Of a stretch of DNA of 64,000 nucleotides, positions 40,063 through 48,766 are shown piece after piece. Every line of letters begins with the position of its first letter. The stretch's first letter is position 1. The notes beneath the pieces are model-generated. The model was not told the DNA's origin and made no database searches. It saw only the letters and a list, made by a program, of their open reading frames with translations. The translations under genes and the position numbers were made by a program. The stretch spans positions 1-64,000 of the forward strand of contig CAAGDO010000304.1 of assembly GCA_900768625.1 (NCBI GenBank), given 5' to 3'. Origin of the DNA: Bacteroidaceae bacterium (GTDB taxonomy: Bacteria; Bacteroidota; Bacteroidia; Bacteroidales; Bacteroidaceae).

Positions 40063-41412
40063 TTAGGCGTTTTCCTTGCGAAGGATGTCAAGGCCTTCAC
40101 GTACAATCCGCTGGAGTTCGAGCTTGGAAGAGTCAATGAATTCGGCCACGGCGAAATCCTCAGGTGCTACTTCGTAGATGCCGAGAGCTTCCTGACGGTC
40201 GATGTCGCCAGTGATGATGGCCTGTACGAGATAGCTGGGATAAATGTCCATGGGGAATACACGCTCATATTCGCTGCTCATGATCATGTGGCGTTCACCA
40301 CCCTTGATGCGGCAGTCGAGGTTGTAACGGCGTGACTTACCAAAGAGCCAGGAGAAATAGCTGTGTGAGGTAGAGTAGTCCTTCAAGCGGGGAGCAATCC
40401 AACCAAATGCTTCGTTGACGTTATCACCTTCGGGGATGGCACAGATTTCTGTGCTGAAAGCACCGAGATAGTCCTCAAGGCTGCTCTTGTAGCCCACGAA
40501 GGGGTTACCATTGATGATGCGTACGTGGTCGGTGTTCTGAAGACGGCTTTTGAGAAGTTCGTAGAGAGGGGCACCTACGAGCGTTTCGATGTATGCGGGA
40601 TTCTTCATCTCAGAACCTGCCAAGGCGATTCGGCGGTTGAGGTGAACTTCGCCCGTGAGAACGAGACGGCCGATGGCAATAACCATTTCGGGAGCGATTG
40701 TCCATGCCACTTCGCCCTTGTTGATGGGAGAAATGTGGTTAATCTGCACGCTAACGTTACCTGCCGGGTTGGGACCGTCGAAGAAGTTCACTTCGGCTTG
40801 GTTCGTGTTGAGGAAAGCCTCGCCTTCCTGTTCCGAAGCAGCGCCGAGGAAAACTTTGCTGATTTTCGAAAGCAATGCCAAACCGGTTTTGAATTCAGCT
40901 TCCTGGCCTTTCACAACGAAGGAGAAATCTGCTCCCAACGGCATCTTGCTGAAGGTGGAGACGAAGATTCCCTTTGGTGAGTCTTCAGGAGAAGCAATCA
41001 CGTCGTAGGGGCGCTGACGCATGAAAGCGAAGAGACCGCTGTCGAGAAGCAGCTGCTTGGCGCTTGCTGCATCGAGAGCGTCGGTGTCAATCTTTCCGAA
41101 GTTCTTGTAGGAAACTTGCTTGTCGGCATTGACTCTTATGCGAAGAATCTTACGACGGTCACCGCGATCGATACCGGCTACAACACCGCTAACGGGGCTT
41201 ACGAATTTGATTTTTTCGGTGGCTTTGTCAACGAACAATGCATCACCGGCTTTCACAGTCTCTCCCTCTTTTACCACAGGTCGTGGCACAATACCCGTGA
41301 AGTCTGTCGGCTTCAAGGCATAGCTTGCACCGAGAGGGGCGGTTTGAAGGTCAGACTTGGCCTCTCCTTGCAAGTGAAGGTCCAAGCCTTTTCTAATCTT
41401 ATAAGTACTCAT
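40063..41412 (-). CDS. nqrA: Na+-translocating NADH:quinone reductase subunit A
   Basis: This 449-residue peripheral subunit begins MSTYKIRKGLDLHLQGEA, with a biotin-carrier-like fold (VKEGETVKAGDALFVDK) and the middle region AIGRLVLTGEVHLNRRIALAGSEM. It has no membrane helix. The start matches the family; the frame is open 27 codons further up across the probable promoter. It is the first gene of the operon. Confidence 0.96.
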   Translation of the reverse strand: MSTYKIRKGLDLHLQGEAKSDLQTAPLGASYALKPTDFTGIVPRPVVKEGETVKAGDALFVDKATEKIKFVSPVSGVVAGIDRGDRRKILRIRVNADKQVSYKNFGKIDTDALDAASAKQLLLDSGLFAFMRQRPYDVIASPEDSPKGIFVSTFSKMPLGADFSFVVKGQEAEFKTGLALLSKISKVFLGAASEQEGEAFLNTNQAEVNFFDGPNPAGNVSVQINHISPINKGEVAWTIAPEMVIAIGRLVLTGEVHLNRRIALAGSEMKNPAYIETLVGAPLYELLKSRLQNTDHVRIINGNPFVGYKSSLEDYLGAFSTEICAIPEGDNVNEAFGWIAPRLKDYSTSHSYFSWLFGKSRRYNLDCRIKGGERHMIMSSEYERVFPMDIYPSYLVQAIITGDIDRQEALGIYEVAPEDFAVAEFIDSSKLELQRIVREGLDILRKENA

Positions 41413-41438
41413 TAAAATAAAAGGATATATTTTGCGTA

Positions 41439-41446
41439 CAAAATTA
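41439..41446 (-). promoter_or_regulatory. Possible -7 element of the nqr operon
   Basis: The minus strand reads TAATTTTG, 27 bp before the nqrA start. A TTG at the right distance upstream is lacking, so the call is weak. Confidence 0.4.
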
Positions 41447-41743
41447 GGAATAAAAAACGGCATTTTCCTATCAGTTGCAACAGTTTTTGACATGTTTCCT
41501 GTATTTTCCTTGGATGTGAGACACTTGATGCTTAGAAGTTTGCAGCTTAGCGAGTTAAGGTGGAAGGTGTGTGTGGCAAAATGAGGAGGTATTGGGATTT
41601 ATCGTTGCATTTGATTCACTGCAGCGGTAATTGCTTCGGATGAGGTCAATCGTATGCTTGCTTGAAGGCGCAAAAGCATGTTGGAAACGCTAATAGTTCT
41701 GTTTGTTCATCGGTCAGCTCAAATACATTGTGTTGGAAACGAT

Positions 41744-41812
41744 TCAGCCAATGGTGTATCCCTTATGGTCATGTTGGAGGTTAATGACTGTAGGGGGTAT
41801 GCCATTGGCTGA
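41744..41812. other. Inverted repeat in the nspC-nqrA gap
   Basis: TCAGCCAATGG (41744-41754) pairs with CCATTGGCTGA (41802-41812); the arms extend inward with GTAT/ATAC-like pairing. It is about 60 bp after the nspC stop and may end that gene, but has no U-run. The rest of 41447-41873 holds nothing I can support. Confidence 0.55.
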
Positions 41813-41873
41813 TAAAATGAAAGTGATGCTTTAGAGAAGTGTTTTCAAAAGCTTCAGTTTCAGTGTATAAGGA

Positions 41874-43064
41874 TTAATCCATTCTGTCGCGATAGTCTTC
41901 GTATGTGTAGTCACGCAACACTTCGTAAGTACCGTTGGAATGGTGGATGGCCAAAGAGGGATGATGGATGCCGTTGAACATGTTGGTCTTCACCGTAGTG
42001 TAGTGGATCATGTCTTCAAACACAATCTCATCGCCAATTCTCAACGGTTGGGGGAAACGCCAATATCCCATATAGTCACCACTCAGACAGCTGTTACCTC
42101 CCAGGCGATAGATGTTGGGCTCACGTTCGATTCCTTGCTCTTTTGCATCGGCCACGGTCTCTGCTTCGCGCACAGCAGGATGATAGGGCATTTCGAGGCA
42201 GTCAGGCATGTGGCAAGTGAAGCTGACGTTGAGGATGGCGGTCTTTATTCCGCTGTTTTCCACGATGTCAACCACTTTTGCGTTAAGTGACCCCGTCTGC
42301 CAGGCAAATGCAGAGCCGGGTTCAAGAATCAGCTTCAAGTTGGGATATTTTTGCTTGAATGCAGAAAGAAGTCCGATGAGGTGATCCACGTTGTAGTCCT
42401 TGCGGGTGACCAGATGACCACCGCCCAAGTTGAGCCATTTCACCTTGGGAAGCCATTCTCCAAATTTCTCTTCAATGTGGGCAAGAGTGTGCTCCAAGGC
42501 ATAAGAGGAGCTTTCACAGTGGCAATGACAATGCAGTCCGTCCACTTCGTTGGGGAGACCTTCTGCTTGAAGCTGTGAGCTGATGACGCCGAATCTGGAA
42601 CCAGGAGCACAAGGGTCGTAGAGTTCTGTTTCGATTTCGCTGGCTTCAGGATTAATGCGCAGACCGATTTCAGGACGTTCGTCAGGCGTCATTGCGGTAA
42701 GTTTCGGCGCAAAACGCTTGAGCTGGCTGAGTGAGTTGAATGTGATGTGGCTTGAGCAATGTGCGATTTCGTCGAAAGTCGCATCCTCGTAAGCAGGGGA
42801 ATAGGTGTGGGCTTTTGAGCCGAATTCTTCCCATGCCAATCGGGCTTCATAGAGAGAGGAGGCCGTCGTGTGGGAGATGTATTCACGGAAAATGGGGAAG
42901 GTGCGCCAAAGGGCGAATGCCTTAAAGGCAAGGATGAATTCCACGCCAGCACGGTCTGCAATGGAGCGGATGAGCGTGAGGTTGCGGCGGAGCAAGTCTT
43001 CTTCCTGCACGTAACATGGTGTAGGGAGTTGTTGGAGGGAATCCAGAATGTAGGGCTTGAACAT
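41874..43064 (-). CDS. nspC: Carboxynorspermidine decarboxylase
   Basis: NspC removes CO2 from carboxyspermidine or carboxynorspermidine in the alternative spermidine path of this phylum. This 396-residue protein is a fold type III PLP enzyme, with the PLP Lys in FILAFKAFALW (K48), HCHCHCESSSYALE, the glycine-rich LNLGGGHLV, the EPGSAF motif and the late active-site Cys in GGNSCLSGDYMG. The start at MFKPYILDSLQQLPTPCYV follows the family. The partner dehydrogenase gene is not in the window. Confidence 0.95.
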   Translation of the reverse strand: MFKPYILDSLQQLPTPCYVQEEDLLRRNLTLIRSIADRAGVEFILAFKAFALWRTFPIFREYISHTTASSLYEARLAWEEFGSKAHTYSPAYEDATFDEIAHCSSHITFNSLSQLKRFAPKLTAMTPDERPEIGLRINPEASEIETELYDPCAPGSRFGVISSQLQAEGLPNEVDGLHCHCHCESSSYALEHTLAHIEEKFGEWLPKVKWLNLGGGHLVTRKDYNVDHLIGLLSAFKQKYPNLKLILEPGSAFAWQTGSLNAKVVDIVENSGIKTAILNVSFTCHMPDCLEMPYHPAVREAETVADAKEQGIEREPNIYRLGGNSCLSGDYMGYWRFPQPLRIGDEIVFEDMIHYTTVKTNMFNGIHHPSLAIHHSNGTYEVLRDYTYEDYRDRMD

Positions 43065-43144
43065 GGGGTGACTTGGTGAGAGTTGGGAGTTTTTTGAAAA
43101 AGTCAGTATTGGGAAGCAGTGGAAAGGAGAAGTCTGCAAAGAAA

Positions 43145-43221
43145 ACAGGTTGGCAAGCCAGCTTCGATCACTTTTTCTTCGTTACGGAGGAAAAGAAATG
43201 TCGCTTTTCTTGCCAACCTGT
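43145..43221 (-). terminator. Terminator region after galE
   Basis: ACAGGTTGGCAAG (43145-43157) pairs with CTTGCCAACCTGT (43209-43221), with a purine/pyrimidine inner stem in the 50-base loop. It lies between galE and nspC on the minus strand. Confidence 0.65.
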
Positions 43222-43275
43222 ATGGTTTTAGTGTTTACGAAAGGAGGAACAAGCGTTTGTTTCTCTTCGTTTTTC

Positions 43276-44316
43276 TTACATCACGCCTTCTTCGCGGAGT
43301 TTCTTCTGCCAGTTCCATGCGCTAGAGAGGGATTCTTCGAGCGTGTGGACAGCCTTCCATCCAAGTACCTTGTTGGCCTTGTCAACGTTGCCCCAAACCT
43401 TCTCGATATCACCTGCGCGACGGGGAGCAATCTCGTAGTTGAGCTTTACACCAGTGCACTTTTCGAAGGTTTTGATGAGTTCGAGCACGCTTACGCCGTG
43501 ACCCGTACCAACGTTGAAAATCTCAACGGGGTCAGCATTCTTGCCGTCAACGATGCGAGCCATAGCAGCCACGTGAGCCTTAGCGAGGTCGAGCACGTAG
43601 ATGTAGTCGCGGATGCATGAGCCATCGGGAGTGTCATAGTCATCGCCAAATACCTTGAGACAAGGACGGATGCCCATAGCTGTCTGAGTGAGGTAGGGGA
43701 TGAGGTTGGCGGGCACACCGTTAGGCATTTCACCGATGATGCCAGAGGGATGAGAACCGATGGGGTTGAAGTAGCGGAGGATGATGGCGCTGATGGGTGC
43801 ACCACTCTTCACGTAGTCCTGAATGATTTCCTCATTGATCTGCTTCGTGTTGCCATAAGGGCTTTCAGCCTTCTTGATGGGAGCTTCTTCCGTAACGGGG
43901 AGGTTCTCAGGATCAGGCTGTCCGTAGACGGTGCATGAAGATGAGAAGATGATACCCTTCACGTCATACTTGGGCATGAGCTTCAGAAGGTTGATGAGGG
44001 AGAGCAGGTTGTTCTCATAGTACTTCAGCGGCTTTTCAACGCTTTCACCCACTGCCTTGGAAGCAGCGAAGTGGATGATGCCGCAGATGTCGGGGTGCTT
44101 GGCGAATACGTTCTCAAGGGCTGCATAGTCACAGCAGTCCACTTGCTCGAATGCCGGACGGATGCCTGTGATTTTTTCAATACCGTCAACAACATCAGCC
44201 TTGGAGTTGGAGAGGTTGTCAATGATGACTACGTCGTAGCCTGCATTCTGGAGCTCGACAGTGGTGTGTGAACCGATGAAGCCCGTACCACCAGTAACAA
44301 GAATAGTCTTTTTCAT
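43276..44316 (-). CDS. galE: UDP-glucose 4-epimerase
   Basis: This 346-residue short-chain dehydrogenase-type epimerase has the NAD-binding GGTGFIGSHT, the catalytic Tyr/Lys in SPYGNTKQ, FSSSCTVYGQP and the sugar-binding end RRAGDIEKVW. It interconverts UDP-glucose and UDP-galactose for surface glycans. Its own promoter and terminator make it look monocistronic. Confidence 0.95.
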   Translation of the reverse strand: MKKTILVTGGTGFIGSHTTVELQNAGYDVVIIDNLSNSKADVVDGIEKITGIRPAFEQVDCCDYAALENVFAKHPDICGIIHFAASKAVGESVEKPLKYYENNLLSLINLLKLMPKYDVKGIIFSSSCTVYGQPDPENLPVTEEAPIKKAESPYGNTKQINEEIIQDYVKSGAPISAIILRYFNPIGSHPSGIIGEMPNGVPANLIPYLTQTAMGIRPCLKVFGDDYDTPDGSCIRDYIYVLDLAKAHVAAMARIVDGKNADPVEIFNVGTGHGVSVLELIKTFEKCTGVKLNYEIAPRRAGDIEKVWGNVDKANKVLGWKAVHTLEESLSSAWNWQKKLREEGVM

Positions 44317-44361
44317 GAGACCTTATAGTGTGATAAATGGTTTGATTTGTAGTTTGGTCTT

Positions 44362-44370
44362 GCAAATTTA
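44362..44370 (-). promoter_or_regulatory. -7 element of the galE promoter
   Basis: The minus strand reads TAAATTTGC, fitting TAnnTTTG, 46 bp before the galE start. Confidence 0.6.
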
Positions 44371-44561
44371 TGCCTTTTTTCTTTCATGCACTAATCTTTT
44401 GCCGTTTTTTATTTGATTTTCTGTCTTTTATTTTTTTGTTTGGCTGAATACAACTGGAAGTGTTTGGAGTTTCCTAAAGTGGTTTTTCGGTTGAAAGCCT
44501 TTCATTCTATGCAGAGAAATATGTTATTGAGCATATTTAGGTTATTCTGTTTCGATTTCGC

Positions 44562-44592
44562 TTGGTACGGTCATTCGTAAAAAGTAATTTTG
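44562..44592 (+). promoter_or_regulatory. Promoter upstream of rpoD
   Basis: TTG (44562-44564) and TAATTTTG (44585-44592) are 20 bp apart, an excellent match to the Bacteroidetes consensus. Transcription would start near 44599 and run through element A copy 3 before rpoD. Confidence 0.7.
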
Positions 44593-44606
44593 GTGCCCGA
44601 AATATA

Positions 44607-44799
44607 GAAGTCGTCTAAACTTTTCTGACGAAGATTTGAATTGGAGTTTGAGCTCTTCAATATTCAATCTTCACTTTTCTTTTTGGCCGTTTTTTGCCCT
44701 TTCATCGGTCGTGTAGCTCTCTACACTTCCTCTTCAAGGCTCCAAAACGTCTCAAGAATAAAGGAAAATCCTGAATTTCATGATGGTTCAGACGACTTC
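44607..44799 (+). repeat. Element A, copy 3, in the rpoD leader
   Basis: A full 193-bp copy with ends GAAGTCGTCTAAACTTTT and TCAGACGACTTC. The apical hairpin is GTGTAG-CTCT-CTACAC: the loop differs but the stem is kept. It ends 18 bp before the rpoD start codon. Confidence 0.9.
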
Positions 44800-44817
44800 A
44801 TAAAAACAAGTTAAGTC

Positions 44818-45675
44818 ATGCGACAGTTGAAGATAAACCTAAGCATCACCAATCGTGAAAGTGAATCGCTTGAGCGCTATTTGCAAGAGATTGGGCGGCA
44901 GGAGATGATCGGAACAGACGAAGAAGCTGAACTTGCCCGCGAAATCAGAGATGGCAACCAAGAGGCTTTAGAACGTCTTGTTCTGGCCAATCTCAGGTTT
45001 GTCGTGTCTGTTGCTAAGCAGTACCAAGGTCAAGGGCTCGGATTAATTGACCTGATAAACGAGGGCAATGTCGGATTGATTACTGCTGCTCAAAAGTTTG
45101 ACGAAACGCGAGGATTCAAATTCATTTCCTATGCTGTATGGTGGATACGTCAGAGCATTCTTCAGGCCTTGGCTGAGAACAGTCGACTGGTAAGACTTCC
45201 TCTTAATCAAGTGGGGAATGTAAGTAAGGTGAATCGCTTTTACAATAAGTTCGTCCAGAAGAACGAGCGTCGTCCAAGCACAGAAGAGATTGCAGAGGCC
45301 TTGGGCGTAGATCCTGACAAGGTGGATGGCGCTCTTCTCTCATCGGGCAAACACGTTTCAATGGACGCCCCTTTGGCTGATGATGAGGACAGTTGTTTGC
45401 TCGATTTGATGGAAAATCGTGATCAGACAACTGTAGATGCTGCGTTGGCTTCTGAATCACTTGCTCAAGATCTTGATATGGCTTTGTCGAAACTTCCAGA
45501 ACGTGAAGGAAAGATTCTACGTATGTTCTATGGCATCAAGACTATGCCACTTGGATTGGAAGAAATCGGCGAGAAGCTCCATTTGAGTCGCGAACGCGTT
45601 CGTCAAATCAAGGAAAAAGGTTTGGCATTGCTTCGTAAGGCCCAAAAGGATAGTGTGCTGAAAACTTATTTGTAG
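44818..45675 (+). CDS. rpoD: Primary RNA polymerase sigma factor (SigA/RpoD type)
   Basis: This 285-residue sigma-70 protein has region 1.2 (SLERYLQEIGRQEMIGTDEE), region 2 (NLRFVVSVAKQYQGQGLGLIDLINEGNVGLI and FKFISYAVWWIRQSI, the -7 binding part), region 3 and region 4 (LGLEEIGEKLHLSRERVRQIKEKGLALLRK). There is no long 1.1 or non-conserved region, as is known for the Bacteroidetes primary sigma factor that reads TAnnTTTG promoters. Its leader contains element A. Confidence 0.95.
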   Translation: MRQLKINLSITNRESESLERYLQEIGRQEMIGTDEEAELAREIRDGNQEALERLVLANLRFVVSVAKQYQGQGLGLIDLINEGNVGLITAAQKFDETRGFKFISYAVWWIRQSILQALAENSRLVRLPLNQVGNVSKVNRFYNKFVQKNERRPSTEEIAEALGVDPDKVDGALLSSGKHVSMDAPLADDEDSCLLDLMENRDQTTVDAALASESLAQDLDMALSKLPEREGKILRMFYGIKTMPLGLEEIGEKLHLSRERVRQIKEKGLALLRKAQKDSVLKTYL

Positions 45676-45700
45676 GATTTTGAATACCAATGTGTCAATA

Positions 45701-45745
45701 AAAAGGAAACGTTCCTCCATTTAATATGAGGGAACGTTTCCTTTT
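45701..45745. terminator. Bidirectional terminator between rpoD and the HAD gene
   Basis: AAAAGGAAACGTTCCTC pairs with GAGGGAACGTTTCCTTTT, with A and T runs at both ends. It serves two convergent genes. Confidence 0.88.
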
Positions 45746-45769
45746 GGTGTATATAAGAGGTGTGGTGTG

Positions 45770-46477
45770 TCAGAGCAGACGAGGAAGTTCTGCAAGTGAG
45801 GATATGATGTGTGAGGGGATGGACTCGTCGTATGCCTTTTCTTCCCATTCCCGGCCTTTAAACCAGATGGTGGAACATCCGAGCGAATGAGCGGGAAGAA
45901 TGTCCTTGGAATAACTGTCACCGATAGCCACAGCTTCTGAGGGTTTGCAACCGGCAGCATCAAGGCCCAATTGCCAGATTGCGGGATCTGGCTTGCGTAC
46001 CCCAACGACTGCACTTTCTATGACAGCGTCAAAAAGATCTGCCATGCCGTACGTACGGAGAATAGTGGGTAGATTGCCGTAGAAATTTGATACCATCACC
46101 AAACGATGGCGCGAGGAAAGTTCGTTGAGGATGTCGTTGGCCTCGCAGACGTGGGTGCGGGCAAAAGAGTCGCACCATTCAGCAACGGCTTCCACCTTCA
46201 ACTTGCGCTCCTCAGAAGACGGAAAGGCGAGTATGCCACGCGCTTCGAGGTCGGAAAACTCAAGGTGCACTTTCTTCACGAGAAGGTGGAAAAAGTCATC
46301 TGTAGGGAGAATGATCGGGCTCTTGGCCAAGGCTCGTTCAGCATAGACATAGGCCGTTCGGAATTCTGCTTCAAGAAGTTCAATGCCCGCATGGCGGTAG
46401 CCGTCGTAGAGAACGTATGCCCAGTGACAGGCACCTGTGTCCAGTGTGCCGCCATAATCAAAAAGGAGAGTACTCAT
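45770..46477 (-). CDS. HAD-family hydrolase
   Basis: This 235-residue protein has HAD motif I at LLFDYGGTLD (first catalytic Asp near residue 7), motif II around MVSNF, motif III around RKPDPAIW and motif IV IGDSYSKDI. It is a likely phosphatase. It is the last gene of a minus-strand run with a flippase-like protein, a CDP-alcohol transferase, an ATP-grasp enzyme and a nucleotidyltransferase, so a role in dephosphorylating a lipid head-group intermediate is plausible. The substrate cannot be read from the sequence. Confidence 0.85.
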   Translation of the reverse strand: MSTLLFDYGGTLDTGACHWAYVLYDGYRHAGIELLEAEFRTAYVYAERALAKSPIILPTDDFFHLLVKKVHLEFSDLEARGILAFPSSEERKLKVEAVAEWCDSFARTHVCEANDILNELSSRHRLVMVSNFYGNLPTILRTYGMADLFDAVIESAVVGVRKPDPAIWQLGLDAAGCKPSEAVAIGDSYSKDILPAHSLGCSTIWFKGREWEEKAYDESIPSHIISSLAELPRLL

Positions 46478-46520
46478 GTGTGGAGAGGGGAATGTGTGAG
46501 TTTTTTGTCGAAGAAATTAG

Positions 46521-47525
46521 TTAGTCCTTCATGATTTGTTTGTTTCCTATCTTCACAAGGCCCACTCCAATCAGGATCCACACAAGTTCGCGTATGCGGG
46601 TGTAGAGTGATGCAAAGATACCGATGCCAGGAGCGGTAAGACCGAGAATTTTCACGATGAGTGAAAGACCTGTTTCGCGTGCTCCCAACTGCATAGGAAG
46701 GAAGAAAAGAAGATTTCCGATGAGAGAGGAGAAGGCGAGTACGAGGATTGCATCCCAATAATCCAGCTGTACGCCGAGTGAGATAAGGATGAAATAGTAT
46801 TCCCCGGCATTGATCACGCGAGCCACGTATTCATAGAGCAGAGAGAGCCAGAAGGCTCGAGGCTGCGAACGAAGGTAGGCAATGTTTTCGTCCACTTTTC
46901 TCATCGAGTCAATGTTGCGGTCGTAGAAACGGCGGGCTGGTTTACAGATGAGGGGAATGTGAAGCAGAGGAGTGAAAAGCTTCACGATGACCCCCTTCTT
47001 GTAGCAGAGGTTGAAGACGAAGAGAACGCCGATGAGAATGACAAAATAGACAGTGAAGAGGCTCCAAAGGGCTGACGTCATTTTTTCGCTGTAGGCGAAG
47101 ACGAATACAATCACAGAGGTGCTCCAAAGGCAGATGTGGGAGAGTATGTGCATCATGGAGTAGAGTACAACTGATGACATGGCACGGGGAACACCGATAT
47201 AGGAACTGAGTTCCATCACACGGTAGGGACCTCCACCGAATCCGAAAGGAGTCGTGTAACTGAAAGCAAAGCCCGAGACGGTGAGTTTGTAGGCGTGGCG
47301 GAAGGAAAGATGTTTGTCGTGTGTTCCGTTGTTGACGATAATCTGGAAAGCCCATGCGTTGAATGCATAGACGAGAATCCATACTCCGACAACGGCAGGA
47401 AGGTAAAGACTCATGCGTCCGAGATTTGCCCTCAGTTGGGGATAGTCATCCTTCGAGGCGTAGAGCATGACGGCGATGGCCGCAATACCGAAGAGGAGGA
47501 ATATGTTGCGGAAAAGGGGTTTCAT
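46521..47525 (-). CDS. LPG_synthase_TM / flippase-like membrane protein
   Basis: This 334-residue polytopic protein has about eight membrane helices and the family stretch LTVSGFAFSYTTPFGFGGGPYRVMELSSYIGVPRA in two blocks, known from the transmembrane half of lysylphosphatidylglycerol synthases and UPF0104 proteins. It has no aminoacyl-transferase domain. It starts 10 bp after the CDP-alcohol transferase stop, so both are surely co-transcribed. Movement of a lipid across the membrane is inferred from family and context. Confidence 0.82.
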   Translation of the reverse strand: MKPLFRNIFLLFGIAAIAVMLYASKDDYPQLRANLGRMSLYLPAVVGVWILVYAFNAWAFQIIVNNGTHDKHLSFRHAYKLTVSGFAFSYTTPFGFGGGPYRVMELSSYIGVPRAMSSVVLYSMMHILSHICLWSTSVIVFVFAYSEKMTSALWSLFTVYFVILIGVLFVFNLCYKKGVIVKLFTPLLHIPLICKPARRFYDRNIDSMRKVDENIAYLRSQPRAFWLSLLYEYVARVINAGEYYFILISLGVQLDYWDAILVLAFSSLIGNLLFFLPMQLGARETGLSLIVKILGLTAPGIGIFASLYTRIRELVWILIGVGLVKIGNKQIMKD

Positions 47526-47535
47526 AAAGGGATGA

Positions 47536-48477
47536 TTAGACAGCGTATTTAGCGAGAAGACGACGGCAGAGGCGTTCGTGGCAGCTTCGCATGTGGAGGA
47601 AAATGATGGTCATCACGATAAGTTCAAACACGAAGTAGAACCAAGGAATGCCTGCGAGCAGACTGATGTAGAGCACAATGGCTCGTGTGTTGAACGTGAG
47701 AATGTTGGCCCATTTCATAAGGGGAAGGCTCCCCTGACGGAATTCATCGCGCAATGCCTGGGGGATACCGGTGTCAGCGTAGCGCTCATCGATCGCAGCC
47801 TTGAATTGCTGGAAAGCAGGGGTCATGCCTTCTTGTGAGCGGGTGTAGTTGCCATAGAAATAGAGAAAAACCATCCACATGCCGTCGCGTTTCCACGTAA
47901 GCGTGTGAAGTTCTTCCCGCAGTTTTCGAAAATTGTCGAGTTCGCTGCCCTGCTTGCCTTTGAGGAAGAAGAGGTGGATGTTACGGTAGTAATCTGCAAG
48001 TTGACATTGCTTGCCGTGGAACACAAAGCCGGAGAGAGCGGCCATCAGCCAGATCCAAATGCCCCAGTGAGTATGTGTGAAGGGGATATCTGTTGACTGG
48101 AGACGGAGGCAGATAGCGGCATAGATGGTGAAGAACCATACGTCACCGGCAAATCCATCGAGGATGCGTCCCCAGCGAGTCTTCTGGCCTGTCATTCGGG
48201 CAAGCTGTCCGTCAGCACTATCGTAGAGATTGGCCCACACGAGGAGGAGTATACCTATCACGGTGTGGAGCATGTCGGGGAAGTAGAACATGACGCCTGC
48301 TGCTGCTCCGAGAATGATGCTGAGAATGGTCACCACATTGGGGTGAATATGGAAATGCTTAAAGAAAAGCGCCCATAGAAGTCCGAGAGGACGGGTGAAA
48401 TGGATGTCAAGCCATTCCTCTGTGTCGTTTGATTTGAAAGTGGCTTGAAGCTGTTGGGCTTTGGAGGTATTTGTCAT
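47536..48477 (-). CDS. CDP-alcohol phosphatidyltransferase family protein
   Basis: This 313-residue membrane protein carries the CDP-alcohol signature DSADGQLAR, followed eight residues later by G and then ILDGFAGD. In most members the last two Asp are separated by three residues; here four lie between them (D-GFAG-D). An N-terminal cytosolic part begins MTNTSKAQQLQATFKSN. It should join a CDP-activated alcohol to an acceptor alcohol, or a CDP-lipid to a polar head group. The start is set at MTNTSK, since the frame further upstream runs into element A. Confidence 0.85.
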   Translation of the reverse strand: MTNTSKAQQLQATFKSNDTEEWLDIHFTRPLGLLWALFFKHFHIHPNVVTILSIILGAAAGVMFYFPDMLHTVIGILLLVWANLYDSADGQLARMTGQKTRWGRILDGFAGDVWFFTIYAAICLRLQSTDIPFTHTHWGIWIWLMAALSGFVFHGKQCQLADYYRNIHLFFLKGKQGSELDNFRKLREELHTLTWKRDGMWMVFLYFYGNYTRSQEGMTPAFQQFKAAIDERYADTGIPQALRDEFRQGSLPLMKWANILTFNTRAIVLYISLLAGIPWFYFVFELIVMTIIFLHMRSCHERLCRRLLAKYAV

Positions 48478-48513
48478 TATATGATCAGAATGTGTTTGTT
48501 TTTTGTTAGGTGG

Positions 48514-48707
48514 GAAGTCGTCTAAACTTTTCTGACGAAGATTTGATTTAGAGATTGAGCTCTGCTGCATTCAATCTTCACCTTTCTTTTTGGCCGTTTT
48601 TTGACCTTTTATCAGTCGTGTAGCTCGCTACACTCCTTCTGCAAGGCCTAAAAAACGCCTCAAAAATAAAGGAAAATCTTGAATTTTGTAAAAGCATAGA
48701 CGACTTT
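48514..48707 (+). repeat. Element A, copy 4, inside the lipid cluster
   Basis: The copy starts GAAGTCGTCTAAACTTTTCT and ends TAGACGACTT, where the final C is lost. The apical hairpin GTGTAG-CTCG-CTACAC is kept. It lies between the ATP-grasp and CDP-alcohol transferase genes and is transcribed in antisense orientation if they form one operon. Confidence 0.88.
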
Positions 48708-48766
48708 GTCAATTCTTTCGAACTTTTACGAAATTAGTTTGCAATCAATTTTTGCATGAGTGCCAT

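Noticed and set aside
41590..41780. Minus-strand stretch between nspC and nqrA with a 38-codon open reading that looks acidic and Cys-containing at the end.
   Set aside because: No start codon, no recognisable family, and it overlaps the inverted repeat at 41744-41812.
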